Below are positions 1 through 9,220 of a stretch of DNA of 64,000 bases, in pieces. Position 1 is the stretch's first letter. The number at the start of each line of letters is the position of its first letter. The notes under the pieces are model-generated. The model did not search any database, was not told the origin of the DNA, and worked only from the letters and a program-made list of their open reading frames with translations. Position numbers and translations under genes: made by a program. This stretch comes from Candidatus Thorarchaeota archaeon (GTDB taxonomy: Archaea > Asgardarchaeota > Thorarchaeia > Thorarchaeales > Thorarchaeaceae): the NCBI GenBank assembly GCA_019057595.1, contig DXJI01000003.1, forward strand, positions 42,641-106,640. The letters are read 5' to 3'.

Positions 1-1489
1 CAGTCAGGTTCTTAGTAATCGATTTTGGTTCATACTTCCTCTGACGAATTTTGACAAATGTTGGAACAGAAACTGTTTCGCCAACGAATAGAGCCTCACC
101 TATCTCAAGTGTTGTAATTGCATCAAGAGACGAACGATCGATTCCTTCACTGGACCGACCTATGTGGTCCAAGTCATATGGATTCGTACATCTGAGAATT
201 GCTTGGTTGCTACACTGACTCAATACAGTGGTGGAGAGTTTTACCGGTCTCTGCGAAATCAGACAGAGAAGGGCATAGAACTTTCTTCCCTCTCGAGCAA
301 TTGTTTCGATGCGGCTCTTGGGTAATGCCAGCTCATGGCGACTCTCTGGACAAAATTGGTGAGCCTCTTCTAAAACAAGGAGAAAAGGTGGGATTTGTTC
401 TCGTCTTCTTAGATGGAGAAGCTCACTGGCCAAAAATGAAACCACAATCTGTTTCTTCTTGAGACTGATGAAGTCACTCAGATCTATCAGTGTGATTTTT
501 CCAGGTCGGACAATGTTTTTGACGCTGGGAACAGCAGTCTTTCCAAAGAGGCGTGTTTGGTTTAGATTGACCAGCCAGCCAGCTAGAGCCTCACGAGTGT
601 TCTTACTGATGGAAGTGTCTTCACGGATGTGTTCTACAAGATCAACCAGGGTGTACCCATCTTTCATTGTCTTCTTCATTTCAGATATGACTCGTCGTAA
701 ATCACGAACTTGGATTGAGCTCATATCAGCTACAAGAGAGCCTAGTGCTTCAGCTGAAAGCATCTGAACGGGAATCTGAAAATGTGATCCTCGGATGTGT
801 TCTATATCAAAGTGTCCTGCTGGCAATCCCAATTCTTCTGGTTTTAGGTCCTTGAGGTATGTGTACTCTCCATGTACATCAATCACAACCACTGAGAGAC
901 GTCCTTGTTCCTTTGTGCGATTTACTAGTTCTTCTAACAGAACTGAAACAAAGTATGACTTTCCAGCTCCACTCATTGCAAGTATCGCTAGGTGTTTTGA
1001 TAATAGGCGATCTACTGAGGGGGCGAATTCAAGATTTTGGTAGGCCAAGTGACCAAGATGAAGTCCGTGTTTCATATCCATCTTCAAGAAAGCAGCTAGA
1101 GTTTCTTCGTCAGATCGGCGTACTATCGCTCCTGGTGAAACTGCGAAATAAGGACGGACAGTCCGGTCATTGGACCAGAGACCTAGAACCCGTGCCATTG
1201 CAATAGTGTACTGCCACCTATCTGTTGGGAATATTGATCGTAGAGGCTCACCCCTGGATTGGTATTCACGCACAGCTTCTGCATGCTGATAATATCGGTT
1301 AGTGCGAACCAAATCTTGAACTCTAGCGATTACTGTCCCCGCATCGGTCACTACTGATATGAACTCACCACGACGAGCGACAATTTCACTTGGACTACCT
1401 TCTAGAACGAATGAGAACTCCATAACATTTGGACCTGAGTCAGTGGAAACAACTGTACCTAGACGTGTATTGGGGGGAAATTCTGTCAT
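1..1489 (-). CDS. herA: HerA-type DNA translocase ATPase (partial, C-terminus beyond window)
   Basis: HerA is a hexameric DNA-translocating ATPase that works with the NurA nuclease in resecting double-strand DNA ends. The frame starts with ATG at 1489 and is still open at base 1, so about 496 residues are visible and the C-terminal end is missing. I see an N-terminal barrel-like region, a Walker A loop (AMSGAGKSYF, near residue 170), a Walker B strand (FLLVLEEAHQF, near residue 370) and a REGRKF...LISQRP segment near 395-410 typical of the HerA/FtsK family. The ribosome binding site GGAGGT sits in the last codons of nurA, and only three bases separate the nurA stop from this start, so the two are translationally linked. 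Confidence 0.9.
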   Translation of the reverse strand, partial: MTEFPPNTRLGTVVSTDSGPNVMEFSFVLEGSPSEIVARRGEFISVVTDAGTVIARVQDLVRTNRYYQHAEAVREYQSRGEPLRSIFPTDRWQYTIAMARVLGLWSNDRTVRPYFAVSPGAIVRRSDEETLAAFLKMDMKHGLHLGHLAYQNLEFAPSVDRLLSKHLAILAMSGAGKSYFVSVLLEELVNRTKEQGRLSVVVIDVHGEYTYLKDLKPEELGLPAGHFDIEHIRGSHFQIPVQMLSAEALGSLVADMSSIQVRDLRRVISEMKKTMKDGYTLVDLVEHIREDTSISKNTREALAGWLVNLNQTRLFGKTAVPSVKNIVRPGKITLIDLSDFISLKKKQIVVSFLASELLHLRRREQIPPFLLVLEEAHQFCPESRHELALPKSRIETIAREGRKFYALLCLISQRPVKLSTTVLSQCSNQAILRCTNPYDLDHIGRSSEGIDRSSLDAITTLEIGEALFVGETVSVPTFVKIRQRKYEPKSITKNLT

Positions 1490-1492
1490 TGT

Positions 1493-2656
1493 TTAACCTC
1501 CAAATGGGTTGCGTGATCGTCTCTTTTCGAGGGACAAATAGGTAAGTCCGGAGAGTGCCATGAGTCTGTCAATGATGAGACTTGTTTCATTGGCTGTAAT
1601 CTTTGCTCTAGCATCTGCTTCAAGAATCGGGGTCGGAATACCATATTCAGGATGTTGAGAAGAGAGTGGAAGTATTGCAGATATTGCAGCATCAAGTTTT
1701 GCTGTGTCCACGCCATCCTCATCGTCCGAGAGATACTCTATTCGCAGGGGAAGGTCATCCCGTGCAGTTTTGAGATAGGTGACCCAGATTGATGATGCCC
1801 AACCTGAGAGGTCTGTGGACAGATTGTTTGTGTTGAGTTGAATTTCAGAAGAGTAGCGAAATGCAAATGACCTCTCTCCCTCTTCCAGAAAAGTGTCGAG
1901 TAAATCACAGTCTCTTGAAATTTTCAACATCCATCTGTAATCAACACCCTGCATCATTTCAAAGATTTCAGGCTTGCGGATGATGTGTGGCAGTATCTCT
2001 CCCATGGTTGTTGCCACTCTGGTCGATCGGCTGTCCTTGACTATTCCTACTAGAATGGTCTGTTTCTGTCGTGCCTTGTTGTAGAGTTGTTTGTAGAGTG
2101 CTAGTACCTCTTGGAATTTCTCATAGACAATGGACCCACTTTGAGGCCTGTCTCGTGGATGGTAGATGAGCGATCCATCAAGCAAAATGAGGTATGGTCT
2201 GAACTTATCAAGGACTGAAAGAGTCACTCGAAGTTCTGCAGCAATTCGCTCAAGAGATGCTAGCTGGTCTAGCTCATTTCCAGAAAGTGTAAGCATCAGT
2301 AGTCTAATTTTTGGTTCTGGAAAGGCATCTGGAAAGAAATCAACAACGGGTCCTTCTTCTGGACCGAAATGAAATATGACTGCAATACCTCTCGTCAGGA
2401 CTAGATCCATGGATCTGAACCGTTTTCGAACAAGTCCTCCATCAACCCCAACAATCTTGAGTCCAGAGAGTGTGGTCGGTTCGATTTTTGTTGTTAAATG
2501 AGAATCAAGGATGTTAGATGCAACAGCTGGAAATTTGCCCAGGTCTATCTTCTTTTTGACATCTCGAAGCACTTCCCCAAAGCGTTTTCTCGTGACTTCG
2601 ATGTGTTCGATTTCCTCAACTAGCTTAGACAACATCTTATCGAGATTGCGCTCCAC
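1493..2656 (-). CDS. nurA: NurA 5'-3' nuclease
   Basis: NurA is the nuclease partner of HerA and degrades DNA ends together with Mre11-Rad50. The 387-residue protein has the family's acidic motif VGVDGGLVRK near residue 70, with its metal-binding Asp, and a second acidic strand LLDGSLIYHPR near residue 160. The start is GTG; its G is shared with the TAG stop of pyrG (TAGTG), and GAGAGGG lies about 8 bases upstream. The order pyrG-nurA-herA with these contacts makes a single operon likely. Pairing with herA is the usual archaeal arrangement and supports both names. Confidence 0.9.
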   Translation of the reverse strand: MERNLDKMLSKLVEEIEHIEVTRKRFGEVLRDVKKKIDLGKFPAVASNILDSHLTTKIEPTTLSGLKIVGVDGGLVRKRFRSMDLVLTRGIAVIFHFGPEEGPVVDFFPDAFPEPKIRLLMLTLSGNELDQLASLERIAAELRVTLSVLDKFRPYLILLDGSLIYHPRDRPQSGSIVYEKFQEVLALYKQLYNKARQKQTILVGIVKDSRSTRVATTMGEILPHIIRKPEIFEMMQGVDYRWMLKISRDCDLLDTFLEEGERSFAFRYSSEIQLNTNNLSTDLSGWASSIWVTYLKTARDDLPLRIEYLSDDEDGVDTAKLDAAISAILPLSSQHPEYGIPTPILEADARAKITANETSLIIDRLMALSGLTYLSLEKRRSRNPFGG

Positions 2657-4335
2657 TAGTTCTTCCCTCTCACCTTCTTGTATTCCAGTGCAGCCATTAT
2701 AAGGCCCAAGTAAAGGGGGTGTGGGTCATCTGGTCTTGATTTGAACTCTGGATGGTACTGAACTCCAATCCAGAAGGGATGATTTACGTGCTCGATTGCG
2801 TTTATGATGTGTCCTGTCGAGTCGTAGGCTGAAATTTTCAGACCCTTGTCGTCCATCTTGTTCAGATATCGGTCTATCAGGTGAAACCTGTGACGAAATC
2901 TTTCGTGGACTGTGTCAGTCTTGTATATCTCATGAAGTCGTGTACCCTTCACGATGACAACATCATGACCTCCGAGACGCATAGTGCCACCCTTGTCCTC
3001 CATTAGTTTCTGTTCGTCCATCAGATCGACAACTGGGTAGAGACTATCGACATCCACCTCGGTAGTATGTGCTCCTTTCCAACCCATTACTTTCCGAGCG
3101 AAAGCCACAGTGGAGAGTTGGGCTCCATAACAGATTCCTAGAAGAGGTATCTTGGATTCCAGTGTGACGTTGGCAGCACATATCATCCCTTCGACACCTC
3201 GTTCTCCAAAACCTGGTGTGAGTAGAACCCCGTCCACATCAGACAAGTCTTCTGTGAGACATTCCTCAGTGTCTCTCTCTTCTGTTTCAATCCACTTTAT
3301 CTCGACTTGAGCACCAAATGACGCCGCAGCATGTGACAATGCCTGATTGATACTCTTGTAAGAGTCACCGAGTGTAGTGTACTTGCCAGGCATGGCAATC
3401 ACCACTTTCTCAGAAACGTTTTCGAATGACTTGACCATATTTGCCCAAGTTTCTGTCTTAGGTTCTCTCGGTTCAAGTCCAAAATGATTCACAAGTGTTG
3501 TACCGAGACCCTCATCCTCGAAGGACAATGGAAGTTGATAGATTACCGGAATGTCCGGATTGGATATGACTCGCTCTTTGGGAACATTGCAGAAAAGTGC
3601 GATTTTCTCCTTTGCTGGATCTGGCAGATGTTGTTCTGCTCGGCATATCATGATATCAGGTTGGAGACCCAAGCTCTGAAGGGTTCTGACACTGTGCTGT
3701 GTCGGTTTGGTCTTGAACTCCCCGACTGATTTTATGTAGGGCACAAGGGTGACATGAACAACAGCGGTATTGTCGTGTCCCTGTTCACTGACAAGCTGTC
3801 TTACTGCTTCAAGAAAAGGACTGGCTTCAATATCACCAACAGTACCACCAATCTCTACCAATAGAACGTCTGGTACTGGTTCCTTCTCAACAACTTCCCA
3901 GATTCTTTGTTTGATTCTTTCTGTGACGTGTGGAATGATCTGTACCGTCCGACCAAGAAAACCTCCCTTTCGTTCTTCAAGAATAACGGATATGTAGATT
4001 TGTCCAGACGTGATGTTCTGGGAGGGATGGACTTCCATTCCGGTGAACCGTTCATAGGTTCCAAAGTCTAGGTCAATTTCAGATATTTGAAAATCAAAAT
4101 CACTTACTGGTTTGAATGTCCAGGTCTGGTCCGTCACAAAGACTTCTCCGTGTTCTATGGGATTCAGTGTGCCTGGATCGATGTTCAGATACGGGTCGAT
4201 TTTGATTATCCGAATGTCATACCCCCGAAACTGGAACAACTTCGCGATAGAGGCTGTAGTTACTCCCTTGCCGATTCCTGAGAGTACACCACCTGTTATG
4301 AATACAAAATTTGTTTTTTTTCGACTTGAACTCAA
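2656..4335 (-). CDS. pyrG: CTP synthase (glutamine-hydrolysing)
   Basis: Converts UTP, ATP and glutamine to CTP, the last step of de novo pyrimidine synthesis. The N-terminal synthetase domain opens with the nucleotide loop GGVLSGIGKGVTTASI, and the C-terminal class I glutaminase domain has the nucleophile motif LLGICYGAQL and the partner motif YHPEF. The frame is open further upstream, but that part overlaps the GTPase gene and is not CTP-synthase-like. I choose the TTG at 4335, just before KKTNFVFITGG, with GAGG upstream; this gives 559 residues, close to the family length. A TATA-like box at 4411-4418 gives it its own promoter. Confidence 0.93.
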   Translation of the reverse strand: MSSSRKKTNFVFITGGVLSGIGKGVTTASIAKLFQFRGYDIRIIKIDPYLNIDPGTLNPIEHGEVFVTDQTWTFKPVSDFDFQISEIDLDFGTYERFTGMEVHPSQNITSGQIYISVILEERKGGFLGRTVQIIPHVTERIKQRIWEVVEKEPVPDVLLVEIGGTVGDIEASPFLEAVRQLVSEQGHDNTAVVHVTLVPYIKSVGEFKTKPTQHSVRTLQSLGLQPDIMICRAEQHLPDPAKEKIALFCNVPKERVISNPDIPVIYQLPLSFEDEGLGTTLVNHFGLEPREPKTETWANMVKSFENVSEKVVIAMPGKYTTLGDSYKSINQALSHAAASFGAQVEIKWIETEERDTEECLTEDLSDVDGVLLTPGFGERGVEGMICAANVTLESKIPLLGICYGAQLSTVAFARKVMGWKGAHTTEVDVDSLYPVVDLMDEQKLMEDKGGTMRLGGHDVVIVKGTRLHEIYKTDTVHERFRHRFHLIDRYLNKMDDKGLKISAYDSTGHIINAIEHVNHPFWIGVQYHPEFKSRPDDPHPLYLGLIMAALEYKKVRGKN

Positions 4336-4410
4336 ATCCTCTAGCCTCAGATATTGTGAATCAATCGGACATCGTACAGTCCTGAACTGCGGCTCCACAC
4401 ACCTTAGGTC

Positions 4411-4418
4411 GTATAAAT
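4411..4418 (-). promoter_or_regulatory. TATA box of the pyrG-nurA-herA operon
   Basis: On the minus strand the sequence reads CATTTATACGA, a good archaeal TATA box, about 75 bases upstream of the chosen pyrG TTG start. It lies in the gap after the GTPase stop at 4457, so pyrG can be transcribed independently of the GTPase operon. Confidence 0.5.
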
Positions 4419-4456
4419 GGTTTGATTGAGACGGTGTAAAATGATAGATTCCACAT

Positions 4457-5038
4457 TCATGAGAGGGGTTGAGCAAGGACACTGGCGCGCATTGCATTCT
4501 GAAACAGATATTGAAAGGCTTCCACAATATTGTAGCCCTCTCGTGCAATGCTCATAAACACAGGTACTGAACTAGGGATTTTCAAATGTGTCCTGAGATG
4601 GTCTTCCCTTATTGCGCCTGGAATGTCTTGTTTATTTAGACAGACAATCAGTGGAAGTGGTCGTTCTTCCTCTTCTATCATTGACATGAGCTCGTTCCAA
4701 CTGGCTAGATTCTCTTCTTGTAGATGTTCTTGAGAGTCAGCAACGAAAATCACACCATCGGCCCCGACCAGCACGACTTCTCTAGTGGATCTATAGAAGT
4801 CCTGGCCAGTCGCAGACCAGACATGGGCATTTATCGTCCAGCTGTTACTAAGTGAGAATGGAATAGTCCCAAAATCACAGAACATTGTGCGGCCCACAGT
4901 GTTCTCAATAGATGTGAGTTTCTCAGCATAGTCAAGTGTCGAGAACAACCAGCGTATGGAAGTTGTTTTTCCACTCATAGCTGGCCCAAAGAAGACGATT
5001 TTCAGTCCTACTGTTCGATTTCCATAGTCAATAATCAT
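4457..5038 (-). CDS. MglA/Arf-like small GTPase
   Basis: A Ras-superfamily GTPase of 193 residues. The G1 loop is GPAMSGKTT (about residues 18-26) and G4 is NKQD (135-138). The G3 position reads WSATGQ (74-79), without the usual DxxG aspartate; MglA-type GTPases also deviate here (TPGQ-like). SIAREGYN near the end could be G5. No lipidation cysteine is visible at either end. It is the last gene of an operon with a double Roadblock protein and an unrecognised protein, a context in which Roadblock partners usually control a GTPase. Which cellular process it serves cannot be read from the sequence. Confidence 0.82.
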   Translation of the reverse strand: MIIDYGNRTVGLKIVFFGPAMSGKTTSIRWLFSTLDYAEKLTSIENTVGRTMFCDFGTIPFSLSNSWTINAHVWSATGQDFYRSTREVVLVGADGVIFVADSQEHLQEENLASWNELMSMIEEEERPLPLIVCLNKQDIPGAIREDHLRTHLKIPSSVPVFMSIAREGYNIVEAFQYLFQNAMRASVLAQPLS

Positions 5039-5053
5039 GTTCTGACGTCCCTC

Positions 5054-5974
5054 CTATGTCCCCCACATACTGTCTACCCATGCACCAAGACCTGATAGTG
5101 CGCCACTCTTGACACAATCGGAGAAATCCTCATGCCACTCAGCTCTAATGAATTGAATGAGAGCTGGTAATCCTCCACCCTCCCATCCAATGGCTTCATA
5201 GAGGTTCCTCTCTGTGAGTATGGTCGATGCACCAAGTTCTCGTGCTAGACGGATTCGTGATAATAGAGTGACAGCCCTTCGGGCAGCGTGAACATAGTTG
5301 CTTATCTCTTCCTCAAAGACATCCTGTGTAAGCTTTTCGGATTCATCATCCAGTTTTAGTACCGCAGTCATGATATGATCAGACATTTTGAGTCCACGAA
5401 GTGACTTTGTCAAAAGTCGTCTTATTCTCTCAAGTGACTGTTTCTTGCGGACTAGTATTTTACTCACAATCTTCTTTTCAACCTCAAGACTATTGTTTGA
5501 AGGTCTGACGAGAGAGAATGTTATTGACGATGGTGAACTCACTCTCAAAATCCCGCAGTTCCTTGAGTTCTTGAGGATGTGAGCTGTGACGTCCTGAAGT
5601 GTGTTCTCCGTCACTTGGACTCCCAAAACTGTGAATCCAATGGGGACTGCTAGTACCCATCCTGCAAAGTGTGTGATTCTATCCATTGCAAGCCTGAGAT
5701 TTCCTGAAAGCCCACAGACAGCTGTTCTGTTAACCTCATAGTTGTGCTTCTCTTCTTCCCAGACTGAGAAAATCTCGGTTTCAGAGGTAAAGTCCCGCCA
5801 GAAAACCAATTTGTGACGATGTGGACTCAATGTAGTAAGACTTTCAGTGATATCATCTACTATCTCAATATCTTCCCCGGCTACAATCACGGGCATTCGT
5901 TCCAAAATCGTGTTTAATAGAATTGGGAACTGATCACCCATTATCTCGATCATTCGCATGATTGAATATGTCAT
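5054..5974 (-). CDS. Unrecognised protein in Roadblock-GTPase operon
   Basis: I do not recognise this 306-residue protein. It has no signal peptide or clear membrane segment. The N-terminal half looks like an alpha/beta domain, with hydrophobic strands such as MPVIVAGEDIEIV and WVLAVPIGFTVLG. The C-terminal part from about residue 165 is basic and helical. Its ATG overlaps the stop of the upstream Roadblock gene by four bases (ATGA), and the GTPase gene follows after 15 bases, so the three proteins are probably made together and may form one complex. A regulatory role toward the GTPase is only a guess. Confidence 0.6.
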   Translation of the reverse strand: MTYSIMRMIEIMGDQFPILLNTILERMPVIVAGEDIEIVDDITESLTTLSPHRHKLVFWRDFTSETEIFSVWEEEKHNYEVNRTAVCGLSGNLRLAMDRITHFAGWVLAVPIGFTVLGVQVTENTLQDVTAHILKNSRNCGILRVSSPSSITFSLVRPSNNSLEVEKKIVSKILVRKKQSLERIRRLLTKSLRGLKMSDHIMTAVLKLDDESEKLTQDVFEEEISNYVHAARRAVTLLSRIRLARELGASTILTERNLYEAIGWEGGGLPALIQFIRAEWHEDFSDCVKSGALSGLGAWVDSMWGT

Positions 5975-6921
5975 GGTTCTCTCCTCCTCGTTAGCATCAA
6001 ACCGCCATCAGAACCCCCGGACAATAGCAGTTCTTTCAAATCGTCTGGGACAGCGGGTTTAACCGCCGCCGCCGCTGCTAGAACTCGTCTTATCTCCTCA
6101 ATATAGTGTTTTAATAGAAGTCTCATGAGACCAAGCTTCTGACTGTCTTTGTCTACCCACAGACTGAACACACCGTTAGGGACAGCGTAGATAAAGTGGC
6201 GTGTGTCTTCAGTTTCACATAGAACCGTCTGAAGAGAGCTGTTCCGCAGCGTTCGTACCACCCTATCTGAGGCGTCGTGAAGTGCAAAAGACATAGCAGC
6301 CAGTCTATCGTTGGTGAAGCCTTCCAATGAAACCCGGACACCTCCACTCAGAGACAAGAACACCGAACCAATGCTTGGGATACAGTCATGAACTTGACGT
6401 AAAAGGGCTCTCAGGCTCAGTGCCTGTGAGCGGTCCAATGAAATCATTGAACGTGAAACACCGTATGTGGTATCGCGACCTTCAGCTACTGCAAAACCTT
6501 GGAGAACTTGTTTGGTTTCATCTCGACTATATGATCGTAGTGGAGGAAGTCTACCGTCTACGTGTTCTCTCAGAAGGAAGGTAAGTCGTGATAGACTGTC
6601 TTTCATTTCTATAAACAATGCAGCGAGATTAACTCTTGGTGCAGTGGTCACAGTCAGGAAATAGTCGGGGTCATTTGGAAGCGACGCAAGAAACACTTTG
6701 GAGGTATCGGATTCCATGAGAAGGTAATTGAAGTCCCCATGGATGAGTTTGGCAACACCAAAAATAGCGCAAGTCGAAGATGCTACAGCGAAGACTTCTT
6801 CCTTACTAAACCATACTCCAGCACTTGCTACAGGAAGTCCATCCTTTTGTATTAAGACAACATTCTCAACGCCAGTGATGGCCTTAACATTCTGTAGGGT
6901 TTCTGTTAATTCGTCGCTCAA
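5971..6921 (-). CDS. Protein with two Roadblock/LC7-like domains
   Basis: Roadblock/LC7 domains bind small GTPases and act as their regulators or scaffolds. The N-terminal domain (about residues 1-115, from TETLQNVKAITGVENVVLIQ) has the typical first helix and strand pattern. A second, more diverged copy seems to span about 165-290 (VHDCIPSIGSVFLSLSGGVR). An alanine-rich stretch follows near 280. It is the first gene of the operon with the unrecognised protein and the MglA/Arf-like GTPase. A TATA box lies at 6971-6980. The assignment of the first domain is firm and that of the second is probable. Confidence 0.75.
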   Translation of the reverse strand: MSDELTETLQNVKAITGVENVVLIQKDGLPVASAGVWFSKEEVFAVASSTCAIFGVAKLIHGDFNYLLMESDTSKVFLASLPNDPDYFLTVTTAPRVNLAALFIEMKDSLSRLTFLLREHVDGRLPPLRSYSRDETKQVLQGFAVAEGRDTTYGVSRSMISLDRSQALSLRALLRQVHDCIPSIGSVFLSLSGGVRVSLEGFTNDRLAAMSFALHDASDRVVRTLRNSSLQTVLCETEDTRHFIYAVPNGVFSLWVDKDSQKLGLMRLLLKHYIEEIRRVLAAAAAVKPAVPDDLKELLLSGGSDGGLMLTRRREP

Positions 6922-6970
6922 GTCCTCAGCCCCGGACGGATTGTTGGGTTCAATGTAGAATCCATCTCGC

Positions 6971-6980
6971 GACTATATAA
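6971..6980 (-). promoter_or_regulatory. TATA box of the Roadblock-GTPase operon
   Basis: The minus strand reads GATTATATAGTC about 50 bases upstream of the Roadblock gene's ATG at 6921. It is the strongest TATA-like match in the gap to the HD gene. Confidence 0.5.
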
Positions 6981-7008
6981 TCACCACACAGATTTCGAAA
7001 CGACATTC

Positions 7009-8304
7009 CTACATGTGAATCATAGCTGTGTCTGGGACTTCCTGAAAGACCGCACGTGCTGCTTTCCCAACTTTTACCCTATTCTTATCAAAGGTGTACA
7101 CGCGAATTACATCCAGGTATGTCTTCATCATCTCAGCAATATTGGAATAATCTGAGAGATTATGCGGAATCCTCTTCCCCTCAATGATTTCAAAGATACT
7201 GATTTCCATCGGGTCAAGCTGATGAGGATTGTAAGGAACTGATGGTAGTGTGGGGACATCAACAATTACCTCTTCCTTCTCTACACCTGCAATTGAGGCG
7301 ATTTCCTCTTGGATACTCTCACGGACCTTGCTCTTGGTGAGAATCTTGGATACGAATCTATCTTGTGTGTGAAGCACTTTCTCAAATGCAGACTTGTATA
7401 GAACGCGTGAGTCGAGGAGATCGACCATTCTCACAGCCTCTGCAGCATCCTCAGACTCGGAAGGATCAATATTTCGAATTCTGGATATCAGTGACATATC
7501 ATCTAGTTCCAAGAATTCTTCCGGTGATGAGAAACTCGTCAGTTTTAGTGTGTTATCAGCAGCATTGATGAGCTTGACTAACATGACCTCAACGCTTCGT
7601 ACAGTCTTGTGATAATAGACATTGAGAAACATTTCGTATCTAGCAACGAGAAAAGACTCCAGTGCCCCTCTGGCTGCAATGTCAAATTGCATCTGATATT
7701 CTTTTGAGATTTCGATACTATCAATCAAGCGATGAATGTCAACCAGTCCATAGTTAACTCCACAGTAGAATGAGTCACGAATCAAGTAGTCCATTTTGTC
7801 AGAGTCTATCTGACCAGCGACAATCCCTGCAATAATTCTGTCCTTCTTGGTTTTTTGACGACCGCGGACAAGGTCTCCAATACGTTTCTTGGATATACCC
7901 TCGGCCTCTATCAGATCTCCAACTTCACTCGTGAGGATTATCCACTCTGTCACATCCTCGTGGTTCATTTCCCGTTTCTCTAACAACACTTCCTCAAACA
8001 CATGGCTGAATGGTCCATGTCCAATATCATGGAGCAAGCCAGCTAGCCTTACTTCCTGTAGTTTCTTGTCTCCAAGCCCCATTCGATCTAAGAGCCTCTT
8101 GCCACTTATTCCTGCGAGGTACATCACACCGATACAATGCCCGAATCTTGTATGCTCGGCTGTTGGATACACGAAGTGTCCACCCGAGAGTTGCTTGATT
8201 CTTCGTAGTCGCTGATAGGGTTGTGAATTGATTATCTTGGCCTCGATATCTGTCAGACCGATGAATCCATGAATAGGGTCGTTGATTTCCATAGAAAATT
8301 TCAT
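7009..8304 (-). CDS. HD-domain phosphohydrolase, SAMHD1/dGTPase-like
   Basis: Member of the HD family related to SAMHD1 and bacterial dGTPases, which cleave triphosphate from dNTPs; the substrate here is not known. The metal site is visible as H56 (RFGHCIGV), the H92-D93 pair in LLHDIGHGPFSH and a later aspartate in QIDSDKMDYLIRD. The N-terminus (NDPIHGFIGLTDIEAKIINS) also matches this family. At 431 residues it is full length. GGTGA six bases before the ATG at 8304 supports that start. It follows the XRE regulator gene by 25 bases, so the two are probably co-transcribed. Confidence 0.88.
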   Translation of the reverse strand: MKFSMEINDPIHGFIGLTDIEAKIINSQPYQRLRRIKQLSGGHFVYPTAEHTRFGHCIGVMYLAGISGKRLLDRMGLGDKKLQEVRLAGLLHDIGHGPFSHVFEEVLLEKREMNHEDVTEWIILTSEVGDLIEAEGISKKRIGDLVRGRQKTKKDRIIAGIVAGQIDSDKMDYLIRDSFYCGVNYGLVDIHRLIDSIEISKEYQMQFDIAARGALESFLVARYEMFLNVYYHKTVRSVEVMLVKLINAADNTLKLTSFSSPEEFLELDDMSLISRIRNIDPSESEDAAEAVRMVDLLDSRVLYKSAFEKVLHTQDRFVSKILTKSKVRESIQEEIASIAGVEKEEVIVDVPTLPSVPYNPHQLDPMEISIFEIIEGKRIPHNLSDYSNIAEMMKTYLDVIRVYTFDKNRVKVGKAARAVFQEVPDTAMIHM

Positions 8305-8329
8305 TGAAGGTCACCACATTGGATAATTG

Positions 8330-9073
8330 CTACATCTGAGGGTCAAACTGTCGAATTTCACGAATCAGTTCCTCCGCTGGTTCGATCTCTGACACACACA
8401 GAGGGATGTGAATACTGTCTGCTATTTTCACAGCAACAGAATCTATCTCTTTTACTCCTTGTAATATGACAACTGCTGGTTTTACAGCGACAGATGTTCC
8501 AATCTGGCTGGCCTTTATAGCTACCATTGGAGACCTTCCTGTTGACACATTGGTAAGTATTGCGCCTCGTTGGGTTGATCCCCCATAAAGACGAAGTAGC
8601 TGCTGGGGTGTAAGGTTCACTATAGCCTTTATGCTGTCAAGCGCGGTATACCCGTAGATGTCCCTGTCCAGTAAATTTCGATGAGTGAGTACTTTGCAGT
8701 CAAGATGGTCCACAAGCAGACGTGCAGGAATTGGAACTCCAAACTCACGGCTGTCAAGAATTGCATCGGAGGCGATTTCTGGTGTAATCAGCTTTTCAAG
8801 CGCCATTGCCACTCTACCTCCGTCGGCAGCATCCATCTCAATTAGGCCTTCAACAAAACGCTTGATAGTTTCTACTCGGGGAGACTTCCTTCTACCACTC
8901 TCATAATCGCTGATGACTGACGGAGAAACGCTGAGATGTTTTGCAAGATTCTTTTGTGAGATATGAAATTGCTCACGCCAGCGACGCATAATTGATCCAG
9001 GATCGTGTTCTGTGAGGCAAATTTCACCAGCCATTGCCTCCGCAAGCCTCCGGAGTGCCTCACTGTTGTCCAT
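8330..9073 (-). CDS. Archaeal XRE-family transcriptional regulator
   Basis: A 247-residue regulator. Residues about 25-85 form a helix-turn-helix of the XRE/Cro type (FHISQKNLAKHLSVSPSVIS, then DYESGRRKSP). The C-terminal 150 residues form a domain with repeated strands such as SPMVAIKASQIGTSVAVKPA, typical of a large archaeal regulator family (COG1709-like). There is no obvious ligand signature. The start at 9073 is preceded by AGAGGGCAA, which is repeated in inverted form in front of the divergent GPN gene and might be its operator or simply a ribosome binding site. It probably forms an operon with the HD hydrolase. Confidence 0.8.
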   Translation of the reverse strand: MDNSEALRRLAEAMAGEICLTEHDPGSIMRRWREQFHISQKNLAKHLSVSPSVISDYESGRRKSPRVETIKRFVEGLIEMDAADGGRVAMALEKLITPEIASDAILDSREFGVPIPARLLVDHLDCKVLTHRNLLDRDIYGYTALDSIKAIVNLTPQQLLRLYGGSTQRGAILTNVSTGRSPMVAIKASQIGTSVAVKPAVVILQGVKEIDSVAVKIADSIHIPLCVSEIEPAEELIREIRQFDPQM

Positions 9074-9079
9074 AAATGG

Positions 9080-9194
9080 TTGCCCTCTGGATTCGCTGAT
9101 AAGAGTTGCGTATACGCCGATTTAGGATTCGTTGACTGCCGACTGGAATTTGATTAAATGACTTGAGTGATACCGAAGAACTCAAAGAGGGCAA
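9080..9194. repeat. Inverted 9-mer pair in divergent promoter
   Basis: TTGCCCTCT at 9080-9088 and its exact complement AGAGGGCAA at 9186-9194 face each other near the two divergent start codons (XRE regulator and GPN GTPase). Each contains GAGGG on the sense strand, so part of the match may just be two ribosome binding sites. The full 9-base identity suggests a possible operator. No clear strong TATA box stands out between them. Confidence 0.35.
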
Positions 9195-9220
9195 TCTGAT
9201 ATCTCATGTTGGGGCTTCAG

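Noticed and set aside
199..1206. Three plus-strand open frames (199-462, 459-767, 859-1206)
   Set aside because: They mirror the herA coding strand, have no family resemblance, and the minus-strand frame is continuous with clear Walker motifs.
4336..4548. 71-codon upstream extension of pyrG
   Set aside because: It overlaps the end of the GTPase gene and the TATA box at 4411-4418 and has no CTP-synthase character; TTG at 4335 gives the normal length.
7045..7060. GCACGTGC palindrome near 7050
   Set aside because: It lies within the HD-domain coding sequence and lacks the GAA/TTC flanks of the repeated element.
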